Below, piece by piece: positions 26,762-36,154 of a DNA stretch of 64,000 nucleotides. Source of the DNA: Chryseobacterium sp. YIM B08800 (GTDB lineage: Bacteria; Bacteroidota; Bacteroidia; Flavobacteriales; Weeksellaceae); assembly GCF_026163565.1 (NCBI RefSeq), contig NZ_JAPDKN010000007.1:124001-188000 (forward strand), read 5' to 3'. A program made the position numbers and the translations under genes. The notes under the pieces were generated by a model, which worked only from the letters and a program-made list of their open reading frames with translations, did no database searches and had not been told where the DNA came from. Every line of letters begins with the position of its first letter. The stretch's first letter is position 1.

Positions 26762-26793
26762 AACGTCAAACTAGAAAAGTTTGACGTTTTTTT
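26762..26793. terminator. Rho-independent terminator
   Basis: AACGTCAAACT (26762-26772) and AGTTTGACGTT (26778-26788) form a perfect 11-bp stem with a 5-nt loop, followed by Ts. It separates the preceding gene from the traE operon. A second smaller stem GACATTT/AAATGTC lies about 60 bp further. Confidence 0.8.
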
Positions 26794-26934
26794 ATGTTTA
26801 GTCCTATGTTCGGTGCCACTAAAAGCCATTCACTTCCCACTGCTGACATTTCCCGAAATGTCTGTTTTTCCAAAGCACATTTGCTCCTGAGTCCTGTAGA
26901 GTGCAGTTCTCATTAACAAAAAAATGTTTACAAA

Positions 26935-27240
26935 ATGGAAAAACAGAGAAAAAAACTGATCTATGCAATACTGGCAATTTTGGTTGCTCCGTATGCTTTT
27001 TCACAAGGCAACGGCAGTGCTGGGATCAACGAGGCTACGCAGATGGTCACTTCTTATTTTGAACCCGCTACCCAATTAATTTACGCCATTGGTGCAGTAG
27101 TAGGATTGATTGGAGGAGCAAAAGTTTACAACAAGTTCAGCAGTGGTGATCCTGACACCAGTAAGACGGCTGCCAGCTGGTTCGGAGCATGTATCTTCTT
27201 AATTGTTGCCGCAACAATCCTTCGTTCATTCTTCCTTTAA
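26935..27240 (+). CDS. traE: TraE (DUF4134) transfer-channel membrane protein
   Basis: 101 residues. Signal peptide ending PYAFSQ, then SAGINEATQMVTSYFEPATQ and two membrane helices (LIYAIGAVVGLIGGAKVY and WFGACIFLIVAATILRSFFL). This is the DUF4134 family, similar in layout to VirB2/TrbC pilins. It starts the tra operon that continues to traQ with very short gaps. Confidence 0.88.
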   Translation: MEKQRKKLIYAILAILVAPYAFSQGNGSAGINEATQMVTSYFEPATQLIYAIGAVVGLIGGAKVYNKFSSGDPDTSKTAASWFGACIFLIVAATILRSFFL

Positions 27241-27241
27241 A

Positions 27242-27583
27242 ATGATGATTATGAATAGTTATCACATCAATAAAGGAATAGGAAGGACGGTAGAATTTAA
27301 GGGACTTAAAGCGCAATACCTTTTTATTTTTTCAGGCGGTTTGTTAGGAATACTCGTATCCTTAATGATTATGTATATGGCTGGAGTTAATACGTACCTG
27401 TGTTTAATTCTCGGAGGTGTAAGCAGTGGACTTCTTATATGGCAAACCTTTACACTGAATAGAAAATACGGTGAGCACGGTCTGATGAAATTAGGCGCAC
27501 GCAAGAAGCATCCAAAATACATCATCAGTCGAAAGAATATTTACAGGTATTTGAAAACTAACCGTAAAAGAACAGACCTATGA
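27242..27583 (+). CDS. traF: TraF (DUF4133) inner-membrane protein, VirB3-like
   Basis: I start it at 27242, one base after traE ends; the open frame begins 13 codons earlier inside traE. That gives 113 residues (another ATG lies at 27251). NKGIGRTVEFKGLKAQYLFI followed by two membrane helices and a basic tail KKHPKYIISRKNIYRYLKT is the DUF4133/TraF pattern. VirB3-like proteins anchor the transfer ATPase. Its end overlaps the start of traG by 4 bp. Confidence 0.85.
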   Translation: MMIMNSYHINKGIGRTVEFKGLKAQYLFIFSGGLLGILVSLMIMYMAGVNTYLCLILGGVSSGLLIWQTFTLNRKYGEHGLMKLGARKKHPKYIISRKNIYRYLKTNRKRTDL

Positions 27584-30090
27584 GAAATTCTTCCAAAGCA
27601 GCCACTTTGGAAAGTAAATTTCCATTGCTGGCTATCGAAAATGATTGTATCATTTCAAAGGATGCTGATGTTACGATTTGCTTTAAGGTTATACTCCCTG
27701 AGCTGTTTACCGTTGCTTCCACTGAATATGAAGCCATGCATTCCGCTTGGTTCAAGGCCATTAAAACACTCCCGGATTTCACTGTGGTTCATAAGCAGGA
27801 TTGGTTTATTAAAGAAAACTACAATCCTGATCTTTCAAGAGAAGATCAGAGTTTTCTTTCCAAGTCTTTTGAAAGACATTTCAATGAGAGACCCTTTTTA
27901 AATCATTACTGCTATCTCTTTATAACAAAAACCAGTAAGGAGAGAATGCGGATGCAGAGTAACTTTTCATCTCTATGCAAAGGCAAGCTGATTCCAAAAG
28001 AGATTAAGGAGAAAGAAGTCATCAATCACTTTTTTGAAGCTGTTGACCAGCTGGAGCGGATAATGAATGACAGTGGTTATATCCATCTGGAAAGGATAAC
28101 AGAAGATGAGATATCCGGAACTTCCGAAAGGTCAGGACTACTGGAGCAATATCTGACCCTATCCCGTGAAACCCATCCATCATTGCAGGATATCAAGTTA
28201 GGATCTGAAGAAATGCGAATCGGTAACAATCGTATTAGCATGCACACCTTATCGGATACAGAAGATCTGCCCGGCACTGTTTCATCACACAGCCGTTATG
28301 AGAAGTTAAGCACCGACCGCAGTGACTGTCTTCTATCATTTGCTTCTCCCGTGGGTCTTCTGCTCAGTTGCAATCACATTTATAACCAGTATCTGTTCAT
28401 TGACAACAGTGATGAGAACCTTCGTCAGTTTGAAAAATCTGCAAGAAATATGCATTCTCTGGCAAGGTATAGCAGAGCCAATCAGATTAATAAGGAATGG
28501 ATTGAAAAGTATTTGAATGAAGCACATTCTTTCGGGTTACAATCTATCCGCGCTCATTTTAATGTTATGTCATGGTCTGACAATCCTACTGAGCTTAAGC
28601 AGTTAAAAAATGATACAGGAAGTGCTTTGGCTTTAATGGAATGTAAACCCCGTCATAATACGACAGATACAGCAACATTATATTGGGCAGGAATTCCGGG
28701 CAATGCAGCAGATTTTCCAAGTGAAGAAAGCTTCTACACATTCATCGAACCTGCTGTATGTTTTTTCACAGGGGAAACCAACTATCAGGATTCACCGTCA
28801 CCATTTGGGATTAAGATGGCTGACCGTCTGACAGGAAAACCGATTCATCTGGATATTTCAGATCTGCCGATGAAGCAGGGGATTATCACCAATAGAAATA
28901 AGTTTATTCTTGGACCTTCCGGAAGTGGTAAATCCTTCTTTACGAACCATATGGTACGACAGTATTATGAGCAGGGAGCACATGTCCTTCTTGTAGATAC
29001 CGGAAATTCCTATCAGGGATTATGTGAACTCATTAAAGGAAAGACAAAAGGTGAGGATGGGGTATATTTTACTTACACCGAAGACAATCCCATTGCTTTC
29101 AATCCATTTTACACCGATGACGGAATCTTTGACATCGAAAAAAGGGAGAGTATCAAAACCTTGATTCTGACACTTTGGAAAAGAGATGATGAACCACCGA
29201 CCCGTTCAGAAGAAGTGGCCCTGTCCAATGCAGTCAGCGGATATATTGAAAGGATTAAAATCAATGACCAGCATCCTTCTTTCAATGGATTCTATGAATA
29301 CGTTAAAGATGACTATCAGAAAGTACTGGAGCATAAGAAAGTCAGGGAAAAAGACTTTGATATTGCCAACTTTCTCAACGTGCTAGAACCTTATTACAGA
29401 GGAGGGGAGTATGACTATCTGCTCAATTCAGAGAAGCAGTTGGATTTATTATCCAAGCGTTTCATTGTCTTCGAAATCGATGCCATTAAAGATCATAAAA
29501 TTCTGTTTCCTATTGTGACCATTATCATAATGGAAGTCTTCATCAATAAGATGCGAAGGCTCAAAGGAATCAGAAAACTGATCCTCATCGAAGAAGCCTG
29601 GAAAGCCATTGCCAAAGAAGGTATGGCAGAGTACATCAAATACCTTTTCAAGACGGTAAGGAAATTTTTCGGAGAAGCCATTGTGGTGACTCAGGAAGTC
29701 GATGATATTATTCAGTCACCGATTGTTAAGGAAAGTATCATCAACAATTCGGATTGTAAGATTCTTCTTGACCAAAGGAAGTACATGAACAAGTTTGATG
29801 ATATCCAGGCGATGCTGGGATTGACTGACAAAGAAAAATCTCAGGTTCTTTCTATCAATATGAACAATGACCCCCGAAGGCTTTACAAAGAAGTCTGGAT
29901 TGGATTAGGAGGAACTCACTCTGCGGTCTATGCAACTGAAGTATCTACAGAAGAATATCTGGCCTATACTACAGAAGAAACGGAAAAGATGGAAGTGATG
30001 AATCTTGCATCGGAACTTGACGGCAATGTGGAACATGCCATCAAGCGGATTTCTCTCAAGAGAATCAAATCGAATACGAAAGACAATTAA
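27580..30090 (+). CDS. traG: TraG conjugation ATPase (VirB4-like)
   Basis: 836 residues, the usual length. Walker A ILGPSGSGKSFF near 445-452, LLVDTGNSYQGL, Walker B KLILIEEAWKAI near 666, then FGEAIVVTQEVDDII and the arginine region DPRRLYKEVWIGLGG. VirB4-type ATPases power pilus assembly and DNA transfer at the inner membrane. The start overlaps traF by 4 bp. Fully intact. Confidence 0.93.
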   Translation: MRNSSKAATLESKFPLLAIENDCIISKDADVTICFKVILPELFTVASTEYEAMHSAWFKAIKTLPDFTVVHKQDWFIKENYNPDLSREDQSFLSKSFERHFNERPFLNHYCYLFITKTSKERMRMQSNFSSLCKGKLIPKEIKEKEVINHFFEAVDQLERIMNDSGYIHLERITEDEISGTSERSGLLEQYLTLSRETHPSLQDIKLGSEEMRIGNNRISMHTLSDTEDLPGTVSSHSRYEKLSTDRSDCLLSFASPVGLLLSCNHIYNQYLFIDNSDENLRQFEKSARNMHSLARYSRANQINKEWIEKYLNEAHSFGLQSIRAHFNVMSWSDNPTELKQLKNDTGSALALMECKPRHNTTDTATLYWAGIPGNAADFPSEESFYTFIEPAVCFFTGETNYQDSPSPFGIKMADRLTGKPIHLDISDLPMKQGIITNRNKFILGPSGSGKSFFTNHMVRQYYEQGAHVLLVDTGNSYQGLCELIKGKTKGEDGVYFTYTEDNPIAFNPFYTDDGIFDIEKRESIKTLILTLWKRDDEPPTRSEEVALSNAVSGYIERIKINDQHPSFNGFYEYVKDDYQKVLEHKKVREKDFDIANFLNVLEPYYRGGEYDYLLNSEKQLDLLSKRFIVFEIDAIKDHKILFPIVTIIIMEVFINKMRRLKGIRKLILIEEAWKAIAKEGMAEYIKYLFKTVRKFFGEAIVVTQEVDDIIQSPIVKESIINNSDCKILLDQRKYMNKFDDIQAMLGLTDKEKSQVLSINMNNDPRRLYKEVWIGLGGTHSAVYATEVSTEEYLAYTTEETEKMEVMNLASELDGNVEHAIKRISLKRIKSNTKDN

Positions 30091-30111
30091 ATCATTTAAA
30101 ATTTTACAACA

Positions 30112-30744
30112 ATGAAAAATTTATTCATCAAAACGATGATGGTGGCATTCTTCGCTACCATCACCTATGCAAAAGCACAATTTGTAGTGACCGATCCAGC
30201 CAATCTGGCATCTGGAATTTTAAACTCAGCCAATGAAATTGTACAGACTTCATCGACGGTATCCAATGTCGTAAAAAACTTCAATGAAGTTAAAAAGGTG
30301 TATGAACAAGGAAAGGAATATTATGACCAGTTGAAAGCTATCAATAATCTGGTAAAAGATGCCAGAAAGGTTCAGCAGACTGTTCTTTTGGTGGGAGATG
30401 TTTCGGAGATGTATGTAAACAATTTCGGTAAAATGCTGAATGACCCCAACTTCAATGCGCAGGAATTAGCTTCCATTGCCAATGGTTATTCGGCACTTCT
30501 TACTGAGAGTACGGAGCTATTGAAAGAACTGAAGGAGATCATCACTTCTAACGGGCTTTCTCTGAATGATAAAGAAAGGATGGATGTAGTTGACCGGGTA
30601 TATAAAGAGGTCAAAGCGTATCATAATCTGGTAAGATACTATACCAATAAGAATATTTCGGTTAGTTATCTGAGAGCCAAAAAACAGAACAATACCCAAA
30701 GGGTATTAGATCTTTACGGAACCTCCAATCAAAAATACTGGTAA
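30112..30744 (+). CDS. traI: TraI (DUF4141) exported transfer protein
   Basis: 210 residues. Signal peptide ending TYAKAQ, then a helical body: TDPANLASGILNSANEIVQT, VSNVVKNFNEVKKVYEQGKEY, DVSEMYVNNFGKMLND. This is the DUF4141 family, VirB5-like in layout (periplasmic pilus-tip type). It follows traG by 21 bp and precedes traJ by 1 bp. No TraH-like gene lies between traG and traI. Confidence 0.85.
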   Translation: MKNLFIKTMMVAFFATITYAKAQFVVTDPANLASGILNSANEIVQTSSTVSNVVKNFNEVKKVYEQGKEYYDQLKAINNLVKDARKVQQTVLLVGDVSEMYVNNFGKMLNDPNFNAQELASIANGYSALLTESTELLKELKEIITSNGLSLNDKERMDVVDRVYKEVKAYHNLVRYYTNKNISVSYLRAKKQNNTQRVLDLYGTSNQKYW

Positions 30745-30745
30745 G

Positions 30746-31738
30746 ATGGAACCAAGCAACTTACACGAAGTCCTGCGTTCCGTTTACGAAGAAATGATGC
30801 CGATGTGTGCTGATATGGCGGCAGTGGCCAAAGGCGTCGCTGGTTTAGGAGCCTTGTTCTATGTGGCATTAAAAGTCTGGCAGTCATTGAGCCGTGCGGA
30901 GCCTATTGATTTGTTTCCTATGCTGAGACCTTTTGCCATAGGTATCTGCATCATGTTTTTCTCGACATTGGTGTTAGGAAGTCTGAATGGTGTGATGAGT
31001 CCTATTGTTCAGGGAAGTCATTCAATGCTGGAAAATCAGATATTGGATATGAATGAACTGCAGCAGAAAAAAGATCTTTTGGAACGGGAAGCGATGCTAA
31101 GGAATCCGGAGATGGCTTATCTTATTTCAAACGAAGAATTTGACAAAAAGCTGGAGGAGCTCGGATGGTCACCATCGGATTTGGTCACTATGTCCGGAAT
31201 GTATATTGAAAGAGAAATGTTTGCCATCAAGAAAGATATCAGAGATGGTTTCCGGGAGTTTCTTGAAATATTGTTTCAATCGGCAGCCTTAGTTATTGAT
31301 ACCATCAGAACCTTCTTTCTGATAGTCCTTTCAATCTTGGGACCAATAGCATTTGCGATTTCCGTCTGGGATGGATTTCAGAGCACTTTAAGTCAATGGC
31401 TGACAAGATATATTAGTGTTTACCTATGGTTACCTGTTGCTGATATTTTCAGTGCCATTCTTGCCAAAATACAAACCTTGATCTTAGAACGGGATATCGA
31501 AATGCTCGCAGATCCAACCTTCATTCCTGATACCTCAAATACCGTTTACATCATCTATATGGTGATTGGGATCATAGGGTATTTTACGGTGCCAACAGTG
31601 ACTGGTTGGGTAATTCAGGCAGGAGGAGCAGGCAATTTTATGCGTAATGTGAACCAGACAGCTACGAAATCAGGCAATGTTGCAGGAGCGGCAGTAGGTT
31701 CAGCAACAGGAAATATTTCGGGAAGATTATTAAAATAA
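30746..31738 (+). CDS. traJ: TraJ polytopic membrane protein, VirB6-like
   Basis: 330 residues with about six membrane helices, e.g. MAAVAKGVAGLGALFYVALK, MLRPFAIGICIMFFSTLVLG, FFLIVLSILGPIAFAISVWD and YIIYMVIGIIGYFTVPTVTG. The motif SQWLTRYISVYLWLPVADIF is typical of TraJ in CTns. It forms part of the inner-membrane channel. The Gly/Ala-rich tail (GNVAGAAVGSATG) is usual. Confidence 0.9.
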   Translation: MEPSNLHEVLRSVYEEMMPMCADMAAVAKGVAGLGALFYVALKVWQSLSRAEPIDLFPMLRPFAIGICIMFFSTLVLGSLNGVMSPIVQGSHSMLENQILDMNELQQKKDLLEREAMLRNPEMAYLISNEEFDKKLEELGWSPSDLVTMSGMYIEREMFAIKKDIRDGFREFLEILFQSAALVIDTIRTFFLIVLSILGPIAFAISVWDGFQSTLSQWLTRYISVYLWLPVADIFSAILAKIQTLILERDIEMLADPTFIPDTSNTVYIIYMVIGIIGYFTVPTVTGWVIQAGGAGNFMRNVNQTATKSGNVAGAAVGSATGNISGRLLK

Positions 31739-31751
31739 AAAATACAGTTCT

Positions 31752-32375
31752 ATGGAATTTAAAACTTTAAGAAATATTGAGAGCAGCTTTAAGCAGATCC
31801 GCTTGTTTACGTTCGTTTTTGCTATGTTGTGTTTTGGAGTAGTAGGGGTCGTGGTATTCAAATCCTATCAGTTCGCTGAAGAACAACGTGAGAAAATCTA
31901 TGTGCTGGACAATGGTAAATCTTTAATGGTTGCCCTTTCTCAGGATATGTCGATTAACAGACCTGTTGAAGCAAGAGAGCATGTGAGACGATTTCATGAA
32001 TTGTTCTTCACGATAGCACCTGATAAGAATGCTATTGAAAGCAATATAAAAAGGGCTTTTAATTTGGCTGATCAATCCGCATTCAATTACTATAGAGACC
32101 TTCAGGAAAAAGGTTACTATAACAGAATCATTTCAGGTAATATTCAGCAGAGAATTGAGGTGGACAGTGTCGTTGCCAACTTTGAAAGTTACCCTTATGA
32201 CGTAAAGACGTACGCAAGACAATTTATTATCAGATCCAGCAATCTTACCATCAGAAATTTAGTTACCAACTGTTCACTGGTTAATTCGGTAAGGTCTGAC
32301 AGCAATCCTCAGGGGTTTACCATTGAAAAATTCAACGTGCTTGAAAATAGAGATGTTGAAACTGTTGAACGCTAA
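31752..32375 (+). CDS. traK: TraK, VirB8-like core protein
   Basis: 207 residues. Short cytoplasmic start, one membrane helix (LFTFVFAMLCFGVVGVVVF), then a periplasmic domain with VLDNGKSLMVALSQDMSINR, RRFHELFFTIAPDK and AFNLADQSAFNYYRDLQEKG. That matches TraK of CTnDOT and the VirB8 layout (one helix plus NTF2-like domain). It is 13 bp after traJ and is followed by traL. Confidence 0.88.
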   Translation: MEFKTLRNIESSFKQIRLFTFVFAMLCFGVVGVVVFKSYQFAEEQREKIYVLDNGKSLMVALSQDMSINRPVEAREHVRRFHELFFTIAPDKNAIESNIKRAFNLADQSAFNYYRDLQEKGYYNRIISGNIQQRIEVDSVVANFESYPYDVKTYARQFIIRSSNLTIRNLVTNCSLVNSVRSDSNPQGFTIEKFNVLENRDVETVER

Positions 32376-32385
32376 AATAACTGCA

Positions 32386-32655
32386 ATGAAAAAACTAAGA
32401 GATACAATAGAAAATTATGTTGTAAAGGTTGAAAGGCGTTGGAAAGTTCTTCCAGTAGAGCGACAAAAATTTCTAACCAAGGTTTTCTTTGGAAGTTATG
32501 TTTTGCTGACAATTATTGTCATTATCAGTGTTTTTATTTCTACAAATCAAAGAAGTAATACCATGTCTATCAATCATATTGATGGTATTTATAAGAAATC
32601 TATCGAAAAAGATTCTGGACAGAATGATGCAGTAGAACCACTCATTAAAAAATAG
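32386..32655 (+). CDS. traL: TraL small membrane protein
   Basis: I use the ATG at 32386, 10 bp after traK; the open frame starts inside traK. That gives 89 residues: a basic start (MKKLRDTIENYVVKVERRW), one membrane helix (FGSYVLLTIIVIISVFIS) and a short tail. Position and layout match TraL. It ends 3 bp before traM. Confidence 0.75.
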   Translation: MKKLRDTIENYVVKVERRWKVLPVERQKFLTKVFFGSYVLLTIIVIISVFISTNQRSNTMSINHIDGIYKKSIEKDSGQNDAVEPLIKK

Positions 32656-32658
32656 AAT

Positions 32659-33957
32659 ATGAAAGACTCAGAGAAAATTAAAGTGACCGAAAATGATCTC
32701 TCACAAAATTCCAACGGAGTGAGTGACCCTCCCAAAGCGCAGTGGGAAAGACTGAAGAAGCCTATCATCTATTTTTTGATGGCTGCCGTATGTGCGTCAT
32801 GCTTTTACCTCATTTTTAAACCAAAAGCCAACAATATTAATATTGAAGAGAGTGGTTTTAATGCTGCCATTCCGCAGGCAAAAGAAGGACAGTTGCAGTC
32901 TGATAAGCAAAAAGCTTATGAGCAGCAGTTGTTAGAGCAAAAGAACGAAGAGAAAAGAAATGCTGTAACTACCTTATCCGATTATTGGAATGACCAAAGC
33001 GATTCAAATTCTAATAACAATCCATCAAGTGTAGCGGCTAGAACAAGTATTCTTCAGCAATCAGATCAGAATGCTCTGAACAGCTATCGCAATTCCCAAC
33101 AAACCTTGAGTTCATTTTATGGTCGGGATGATCAGGAAGTCAATAATTTGAGGAAAGAAATTTCAAGATTAAAGAATGAAGCGATGCAAAATAATGCTGT
33201 TCCTGTTGGCTTAGGAATAAATGATCAGCTAGAACTCATGGAAAAATCATATCAGATGGCAGCTAAGTACCTTCCAACGACTTCAAAACAGGAAGATCGG
33301 GCACCAAAAGAAAAGGTGGAAATACCAACTGAAAAGAAGATTAAATTGACTTCAGCAAAACCAGCACATCCCACTATTGTTTCTTCATTGTACAGAGAAC
33401 CATCTGATAGTGCCTTTATTGCAGGTTTAAATCAGAATAGATTTTATGACAGTCAAAATGATGCAGAGAAATTAGTTCAAGGAAAAAACGCAATAAGGGG
33501 TGTGGTCTATGAAACTAAGACTTTGGTAAACGAAAGTACAGTATCCATTAGGATTTCAGAAGCGATGCAACTCGGACGAACCGAAATACCAGCAGGCAGT
33601 TTGCTAATTGCGGTAAGTAAATTTCAGGGCGGGCGGCTTCAGTTAAAAATATCCTCCATTCAGTATAAGGCTAATGTCTATCCTGTAGAAATCAATGTTC
33701 ATGACAATGATGGACAATTGGGTTTATATGTTCCTTATTCACCGGAACGAGATGCGGTAAGCGATATTGTAGCTAACATGAGCCAGACTTCCGGTACCAA
33801 TATTATGATGACCCAATCAGCAGGACAACAGATTGCCGCTGATCTTAGCAGGGGAGTCGTACAGGGATTGTCAGGCTATTTTCAAAAAAGAGTCAGACAA
33901 TTGAAAGTTACTGTAAAAGCGGGCCATCAGGTATTACTCTTACCCAAAAATAACTAA
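32659..33957 (+). CDS. traM: TraM, VirB10-like conjugation protein
   Basis: 432 residues. One membrane helix near 37-54 (PIIYFLMAAVCASCFYLIF), then a long Gln/Asn-rich linker, then a C-terminal beta domain: GKNAIRGVVYETKTLVNES, ISEAMQLGRTEIPAGSLLI, GGRLQLKISSI, GLYVPYSPERDAV. This is the VirB10-type bridge from inner to outer membrane. Complete and in the usual place. Confidence 0.9.
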   Translation: MKDSEKIKVTENDLSQNSNGVSDPPKAQWERLKKPIIYFLMAAVCASCFYLIFKPKANNINIEESGFNAAIPQAKEGQLQSDKQKAYEQQLLEQKNEEKRNAVTTLSDYWNDQSDSNSNNNPSSVAARTSILQQSDQNALNSYRNSQQTLSSFYGRDDQEVNNLRKEISRLKNEAMQNNAVPVGLGINDQLELMEKSYQMAAKYLPTTSKQEDRAPKEKVEIPTEKKIKLTSAKPAHPTIVSSLYREPSDSAFIAGLNQNRFYDSQNDAEKLVQGKNAIRGVVYETKTLVNESTVSIRISEAMQLGRTEIPAGSLLIAVSKFQGGRLQLKISSIQYKANVYPVEINVHDNDGQLGLYVPYSPERDAVSDIVANMSQTSGTNIMMTQSAGQQIAADLSRGVVQGLSGYFQKRVRQLKVTVKAGHQVLLLPKNN

Positions 33958-33972
33958 TCAAAAAATTAAAAA

Positions 33973-34875
33973 ATGAATACACAAAAGAGCCATTATATTC
34001 TCATTATGCTATTACTTCTATTGGCAAGCAAGATATTTGGTCAGGATTCTGTGACAACTTATATTTCCCTGGAACAGGCAAAATTGGAACCTTTCAAAAT
34101 GCAGGTCGCCTACAGTAAAACAAGCCACGTGATTTTTCCATCACCGATACGATATGTTGATCTGGGGAGTGAACTTTTAGTTGCCAATAAGGCAGAGCCT
34201 ATCGGAAATGTTCTTCGGATTAAATCGGCTGTAAGAGATTTTGAAGAGGAAACCAATTTTTCGGTCATTACTGAAGATGGAAAATTTTACAATTTTGATG
34301 TGTCTTACAGTTCTTATCCGGAAATACTCAGCTATGATTTAGTAAAACTTCAAAGGGGTATTGAACGGCAATATACTACTGATGTATTGTTTGAGGACCT
34401 TAAAGGAAGCTCCACTACTCTGACAGAGCTTATTATGGAAAATCTCTACAAGAAAAGCAACAGAACCACTAAACATATTGTTTCAAAAAGTTATGGAATT
34501 GAGTTTTCGGTCAGGGCACTCCACGTTAATGAAAACAAATTTTATTTCACATTGCAGATTGAGAATCAAAGTAATGTGGCATATAGTATTGAATGGATCA
34601 ACTTTAAAATTGTTGATAAGAAAAATTTAAAACGAACGGTTGTTCAGGATAAGGTATTAGAAAAGGTTCGAACCTATTTCCCGCAAATGACAGCAGCTGA
34701 TCATTCAAACATAAAAGGGGTTTATCTGCTGGATCAGTTTACTCTTTTAAAAGATCAGGTGCTGGAAATCGAAATTCTGGAGAAGAACGGGGGAAGACAT
34801 CAGAAGATACATCTTGAAAATTCAGATCTGATTCGTGCAAGATTGATAAAGAGTTTAACCATAAAAACAAAGTAA
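33973..34875 (+). CDS. traN: TraN (DUF4138), VirB9-like
   Basis: 300 residues. Signal peptide ending KIFGQ, then SKTSHVIFPSPIRYVDLGS and EPIGNVLRIKSAVRDFEEET and VITEDGKFYNFDVSYSSYPE. These are the DUF4138 hallmarks, with a VirB9-like N-terminal fold. It partners TraM in the outer-membrane part of the channel. It ends 1 bp before traO. Confidence 0.9.
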   Translation: MNTQKSHYILIMLLLLLASKIFGQDSVTTYISLEQAKLEPFKMQVAYSKTSHVIFPSPIRYVDLGSELLVANKAEPIGNVLRIKSAVRDFEEETNFSVITEDGKFYNFDVSYSSYPEILSYDLVKLQRGIERQYTTDVLFEDLKGSSTTLTELIMENLYKKSNRTTKHIVSKSYGIEFSVRALHVNENKFYFTLQIENQSNVAYSIEWINFKIVDKKNLKRTVVQDKVLEKVRTYFPQMTAADHSNIKGVYLLDQFTLLKDQVLEIEILEKNGGRHQKIHLENSDLIRARLIKSLTIKTK

Positions 34876-34876
34876 G

Positions 34877-35437
34877 ATGAACAAAATTTTTTTAGCAGTC
34901 ATCTTAACGATTGTATTGAACAGCAAAACATTTGCTCAACAAATGATTCCTGGACAGACAGGTGTTGAATTTTCTTATTCAGTGTTTCCAAAATCTCCTG
35001 AAAATCAAAATTATGCGCTAAGTGCGGGGCTTGTTTCTTACCTAGGGAATGGTAATTACTTTTTTGGACTGGCAGAATATAGCATAAAGTATTATGAATA
35101 CACCAATTATAATATTCCGATAGATACGTTCCTGCTGGGCGGTGGTTACAGTTTTTATGTATGGGGAGACTTCACACGCACAATCAATCTTAATCTTGGA
35201 ATCGGAGGTCTTGCGGGTTACGAACAGGTTAACAGGGGCAATGAATTGCTATATGACGGTTCAATGTTAACAGCAACAGATAATTTTATTTATGGAGCAA
35301 ATGGTAAGCTATCCATTGAAAGTTATGTGACGGATCACTTGGTTTTTCTGGTCAATGGACAACTGAGGTTTTTGAAAAATAGTCAAATGGCTCAGTTTCA
35401 TTCTCTGCTGGGTATTGGAATAAGATATAATTTTTAA
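34877..35437 (+). CDS. traO: TraO outer-membrane conjugation protein
   Basis: 186 residues. Signal peptide ending TFAQQ, then beta-strand-rich sequence with aromatic alternation (GNGNYFFGLAEYSIKYYEY, FLLGGGYSFYVW) ending LLGIGIRYNF, a barrel-type C-terminus. That is the TraO pattern. Ten bp separate it from the last gene. A traP primase gene, usually next in CTnDOT, is absent. Confidence 0.85.
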   Translation: MNKIFLAVILTIVLNSKTFAQQMIPGQTGVEFSYSVFPKSPENQNYALSAGLVSYLGNGNYFFGLAEYSIKYYEYTNYNIPIDTFLLGGGYSFYVWGDFTRTINLNLGIGGLAGYEQVNRGNELLYDGSMLTATDNFIYGANGKLSIESYVTDHLVFLVNGQLRFLKNSQMAQFHSLLGIGIRYNF

Positions 35438-35447
35438 AATATTTACA

Positions 35448-35900
35448 ATGAAAAATATAATTAATAATAAAACAGGAATACTATTTAAATTTTTCATCAT
35501 GGTAGTTATGATTGGATTGTTTGTACAATCATGTGAAAAAAATGATTTAGAAATTCAACAGAATTTTCCTTTTGAGGTAGAGGTAATGCCTGTTCAGAAA
35601 TACATTGCTAAAGGTGAAACTGTAGAAATCAGATGTCGTATTATTCCAAATGGAAATTATACAGGAACCACTTATTCAATACGATATTTTCAGTCCGAAG
35701 GGCAGGGAAGTCTTCGTTTATTTAACGATCCATCCTTTGTTCCTAATGATTTCTATCCGTTAACTGAAAAGGAATTCAGGTTGTACTATACTTCTGAATC
35801 TACAGTTTCCCAAAGTTTTGATATTTGGATAGCAGATAATGCGGGTAATAGACAGAAAGTTAATTTTCAGTTTAACCCTCAAAGTACAGGAACTTTATAA
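35448..35900 (+). CDS. traQ: TraQ (DUF3872) lipoprotein
   Basis: 150 residues. Lipoprotein signal with FVQSC, then NFPFEVEVMPVQKYIAKGET, EIRCRIIPNGNYTGTTYSIR, GSLRLFNDPSFVPNDFYPL and DIWIADNAGNRQ. This is DUF3872/TraQ, the last gene of the tra operon. A set of hairpins follows before the convergent radC-like gene. Confidence 0.85.
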   Translation: MKNIINNKTGILFKFFIMVVMIGLFVQSCEKNDLEIQQNFPFEVEVMPVQKYIAKGETVEIRCRIIPNGNYTGTTYSIRYFQSEGQGSLRLFNDPSFVPNDFYPLTEKEFRLYYTSESTVSQSFDIWIADNAGNRQKVNFQFNPQSTGTL

Positions 35901-35995
35901 AAAAATCATCATTTAAAATCCAGACTATTTCTTCAGGAATAGCCTTTCTTGTAATCTGAGTTTATGTAGATAAACTAACATTTGCCTGTAACTTT

Positions 35996-36092
35996 TTGAG
36001 AAAATGTAAGCACCTATATTTTTCTCAATAGGGTTACTCCTGACATTTGCGAAAAGACGTTTCTGACCCCAAGGAAGGAATTGTCTTTTCGC
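35996..36092. repeat. Hairpin-forming inverted repeats after the tra operon
   Basis: Two further stems lie before the terminator: TGAGAAAA against TTTTCTCA (35996-36027) and GCGAAAAGAC (36049-36058) against GTCTTTTCGC (36083-36092). The stacked dyads have no coding explanation. Confidence 0.45.
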
Positions 36093-36100
36093 CGAATTTT

Positions 36101-36133
36101 AAGTAAGCGACAATTCATGATTGTCGCTTACTT
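36101..36133. terminator. Strong bidirectional hairpin between traQ and the radC-like gene
   Basis: AAGTAAGCGACAAT (36101-36114) and ATTGTCGCTTACTT (36120-36133) form a perfect 14-bp stem with a 5-nt loop, placed between convergent genes. It has few trailing Ts. Confidence 0.65.
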
Positions 36134-36154
36134 TAGGTAGTAATAATTTTTGAT

